Source: UBA695 sp042691655
GTDB lineage: Bacteria > Verrucomicrobiota > Verrucomicrobiia > Chthoniobacterales > Chthoniobacteraceae
NCBI GenBank assembly: GCA_042691655.1
Contig: CP170506.1
Span: forward strand, 3,720,001 to 3,784,000
Direction of reading: 5' to 3'
Length of the DNA stretch: 64,000 nucleotides
Made by a program: the position numbers and the translations under genes. How positions within the stretch are numbered: position 1 is the first letter of the stretch; the number at the start of each line of letters is the position of its first letter. The notes beneath the pieces were generated by a model. That model ran no database searches. It saw nothing but the letters and a program-made list of their open reading frames with translations, and was not told the origin of the DNA. Shown here in pieces: positions 61,902-64,000 of this stretch.

Positions 61902-63398
61902 TTAGGAATCCTTGGATTTAAGCTGGGAGGCAGCGGCCTGCAAGCCATGGGCGGCTTTCATGAGCTGCTCGATGGCCTCGCTGTTCTGGCGCAGCGCCTG
62001 GGCGGATTGCTGCGCGGTGTCGCCGAGCTGCGCCAGGGCGTCGCTGATCTGCCCGGCGGCGGTGGACTGCATCTGCATCCCTTCGTTGACGGACTCGAAG
62101 CGCGGCGTGAGCGTCTGCACCTGCTGGATGATCTGCACGAGCTGCACCGTGACGCCACAGACCTCGTCGTTGCCGCGCCGAACCTCTTCGGCGAATTTGT
62201 CCATGCCCATGACCCCGGCGGAGACGGCCGACTGCATTTCCTTGACCATCTGCTCGATGTCGTAGGTGGCGACCGCCGTTTGGTCGGCCAGGCGGCGGAT
62301 CTCGGTGGCGACCACAGCGAAGCCCTGCCCGTACTCGCCCGCCTTCTCGGCCTCGATGGCGGCGTTGAGCGAGAGGAGGTTGGTCTGGTCGGCCACTTTG
62401 TTGATGGTGGTGACCATGGAGTTGATGTTGGCGGTCTTTTCGTTGAGGATCGCGAGCTTGCCGGAGATGCTGGCCGTGGCTCCCATGATCTGCTTCATGG
62501 TCGCCTCCAGCCGCGAGAGCCCGGCCTGGCCACCGCTCGCCAGTTCCGCGGCCTGCTCGGACACCGTGGCGACGTCGCTCATGGTCTTGCCCAGATCCCT
62601 CGTGGTGGCGGAAATTTCCTTGGCCGTCGAGCCGATCTCCACCGAGGTGGAGGCGACTTCGTTGGCGCTGGCCTGCTGTTCCTTAAGCGTGGCGGCCATT
62701 TCGGTGGCGCTGCTATTGACCTGGATCAAGGACATCATGAGGTTCCTGAGGGTCGTGCCGAGCATCCGGATCACCACCCAGGCGGCCCCAACGCCCAGCA
62801 ACAAGCTCAAGGCGCTGCCGCCGAAGACGACCCACTTGGTTTGATTCACCGCATTGGGAATTTCGGCGAGGTTCTTTTTCGCATCGCGGTGGTCGGCTTC
62901 CTGCAATTCATTGAGCACGCCAAGATAGGTATTGAGCGCGGGAGTTACCTTCTCCTGGTAATAACCCACAATGTCCTTGTTGTGCCCCTGCTCGTCCAGG
63001 CGCACCATGTCGTTGCGCACCGCAAGATAGGCTTCGCGCTGTTTAATGGCGTTATTGAAGGTTTTCTCTTCATCGGTTCCCGGGGTCACAAGCACCCTCC
63101 GCTGCTCGAAGAAAGAGGTATTATCCTTGGAACTATCGTCCATCTGGGCCTTGAAGCGGGCCTTTTGCGCGGGCTCGGTGGCGTAAAGGTATCCCAGCAC
63201 CTCGTTATCATTTTCGAGGGTGTGCAAGATCATCTGGCCCGTGATGTACAAGCTGGGAACATGGTCCCGCTCCACTTCCAACGCCTGATTCTGGATCGTC
63301 CCCAGCCGGAAAAAGGTGAAAAGGCAGATGATCGCCGAGACCAGGATTACGAATGCAAACCCGAAACTTACGACTTTTTGGGCTGTCCAGTGTTTCAT
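61902..63398 (-). CDS. wspA: Methyl-accepting chemoreceptor, WspA-like
   Basis: A 498-residue receptor, first gene of the operon. Membrane helix 1 (VVSFGFAFVILVSAIICLF) is followed by a periplasmic four-helix-bundle domain (residues 35-185) and membrane helix 2 (WVVFGGSALSLLLGVGAAWVV). The cytoplasmic signalling hairpin is highly conserved (TTINKVADQTNLLSLNAAIE, GEYGQGFAVVATEIRRLADQT). No flagellar genes occur nearby. By analogy with Wsp it may sense surface contact or envelope stress. Confidence 0.93.
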   Translation of the reverse strand: MKHWTAQKVVSFGFAFVILVSAIICLFTFFRLGTIQNQALEVERDHVPSLYITGQMILHTLENDNEVLGYLYATEPAQKARFKAQMDDSSKDNTSFFEQRRVLVTPGTDEEKTFNNAIKQREAYLAVRNDMVRLDEQGHNKDIVGYYQEKVTPALNTYLGVLNELQEADHRDAKKNLAEIPNAVNQTKWVVFGGSALSLLLGVGAAWVVIRMLGTTLRNLMMSLIQVNSSATEMAATLKEQQASANEVASTSVEIGSTAKEISATTRDLGKTMSDVATVSEQAAELASGGQAGLSRLEATMKQIMGATASISGKLAILNEKTANINSMVTTINKVADQTNLLSLNAAIEAEKAGEYGQGFAVVATEIRRLADQTAVATYDIEQMVKEMQSAVSAGVMGMDKFAEEVRRGNDEVCGVTVQLVQIIQQVQTLTPRFESVNEGMQMQSTAAGQISDALAQLGDTAQQSAQALRQNSEAIEQLMKAAHGLQAAASQLKSKDS

Positions 63399-63578
63399 AG
63401 ATGGAAATGAGCAGGTGACAACACCGAGGCCGTCAGAATGGGGGCTCCGGGGTGCGCTGATCCTTAGGCGAGGTCTCCGCGGATGTCACGCGCTGATTTT
63501 CAGCCTACGCATAAATACGCCCTCTGCCCGCCCGGCTGACTGAGGGCCAGCGAGTTACAAATATCCCGGTCTCTGCGC

Positions 63579-63601
63579 AAAAAAAGGGGGACGGCTCCCC
63601 C
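63579..63601 (-). terminator. Terminator of the malate/lactate dehydrogenase gene
   Basis: On the minus strand GGGGG pairs with CCCCC around a six-base loop (63586-63601) and seven T follow (63579-63585 as A on plus), 39 bases past the stop. The gap from here to wspA (63399-63578) holds a short palindrome at 63492-63504 but no clear promoter. Confidence 0.65.
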
Positions 63602-63639
63602 ATCGGAACCATCCCCCCACAAACTCGTTGCGAAAAGCG

Positions 63640-64000
63640 TTAGTGGATTTTCGCCCGGGTATCCTTGAGAGCCTTTGCGGAGGATTGCAGGCCTTGCAAT
63701 TCCTTCGGCCAGAGGTCGACTTCGACGTGGCTGACCACGCCGCCACGGCCCAGGACCGTCGGCACGCTCAGGCAGACGTCGCGGATGCCGTAGGCTCCGT
63801 TGACCTTGCTCGATACCGGGAGAATCCGGCGACCATCAAGGGCGATGGTGTCGATGACTTCGCGAATGGCCACGCCGACGGCGTAGCCCGCGCCACCCTT
63901 GCGGGAAATCACTTCTGAGCCGCTCTTCTGAGTGCGCTCGAAAATCTTGGTGGCAAACTGCGGGGTGACGCCCGGGAATTTCAGCAGCGGCAGGCCGTCC
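63640..64000 (-). CDS. Malate/lactate dehydrogenase, C-terminal part (5' end outside window)
   Basis: About 120 C-terminal residues of an NAD-dependent 2-hydroxyacid (malate/lactate) dehydrogenase. GGAGYAVGVAIREVIDTIALD and GAYGIRDVCLSVPTVLGRGG match the conserved C-terminal domain of LDH-like malate dehydrogenases, including the GIxDVxLxVPxVxG pattern. The substrate-specifying N-terminal residues are outside the window, so malate versus lactate cannot be decided. The TAA is at 63640-63642, followed by a terminator. Confidence 0.82.
   Translation of the reverse strand, partial: DGLPLLKFPGVTPQFATKIFERTQKSGSEVISRKGGAGYAVGVAIREVIDTIALDGRRILPVSSKVNGAYGIRDVCLSVPTVLGRGGVVSHVEVDLWPKELQGLQSSAKALKDTRAKIH

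Noticed and set aside
53625..63398. Flagellar chemotaxis operon
   Set aside because: No cheY-sized single-domain regulator, no flagellar genes, and the gene order plus the WspD-type N-terminus match Wsp systems.

Overview
The window is a GC-rich bacterial chromosome segment that I place in the phylum Verrucomicrobiota, probably near Chthoniobacter or other Spartobacteria. The strongest markers are a complete Verru_Chthon cassette (three pseudopilin-like proteins plus one very large protein, order D-B-C-A), a large autotransporter-associated beta-strand-repeat protein ending in a PEP-CTERM tag, a TEGTEDTEG-type intergenic repeat and many secreted glycoside hydrolases. The placement is an inference from gene content; no rRNA is present.

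Layout. 1-2416 (minus): most of a membrane-bound hybrid histidine kinase, cut by the window edge. 2597-4503: an ISL3-family insertion sequence embedded between two pieces of near-identical copies, next to tRNA-Gly(GCC). 4810-11107: housekeeping genes dedA-like, thrS (with a striking AT-rich in-frame insertion), ubiX, rpoZ, smpB and recJ. 11104-14813 (minus): permease-eutB-eutC, a minimal ethanolamine catabolic operon with no microcompartment genes here. 15048-16616 (minus): fmt and an adenylate-kinase-like gene. 16728-25761: a carbohydrate locus with GH13, GH38 (broken by an in-frame TGA), a HAD phosphatase, GH4 and a LacI-type regulator. 25889-32181: the Verru_Chthon cassette and a small secreted partner. 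32289-36455: the beta-strand-repeat/PEP-CTERM protein. 36588-46601: a solute:sodium symporter, two large secreted proteins with clan-A-like glycosidase signatures, and a GH3 enzyme. 46660-53579 (minus): thioredoxin-like protein, aspartate aminotransferase, a double-NDK protein, a secreted ClpP-fold protease, prmA, a small exported protein and a PstS-like binding protein. 53625-63398 (minus): a Wsp-type chemosensory operon. 63640-64000: the end of a malate/lactate dehydrogenase.

How parts may work together. The GH13, GH38, HAD and GH4 genes, LacI regulator, cassette and repeat protein share a 13-bp, partly palindromic motif (consensus TTCAACRGGTGAA) in their four upstream regions. This suggests one regulon linking sugar use to a surface/secretion apparatus. 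The chemosensory operon follows the wspA-B-C-D-E-F order exactly. Its output position holds a REC protein with a Cys-rich tail instead of a GGDEF cyclase, followed by a hybrid kinase that has lost its phospho-acceptor His and its C-terminal REC Asp.

Most interesting items: the ~100-residue low-GC insertion in the ThrS catalytic core, the Wsp-like system with a replaced output, the shared operator motif, the double NDK protein and the internally rearranged IS.
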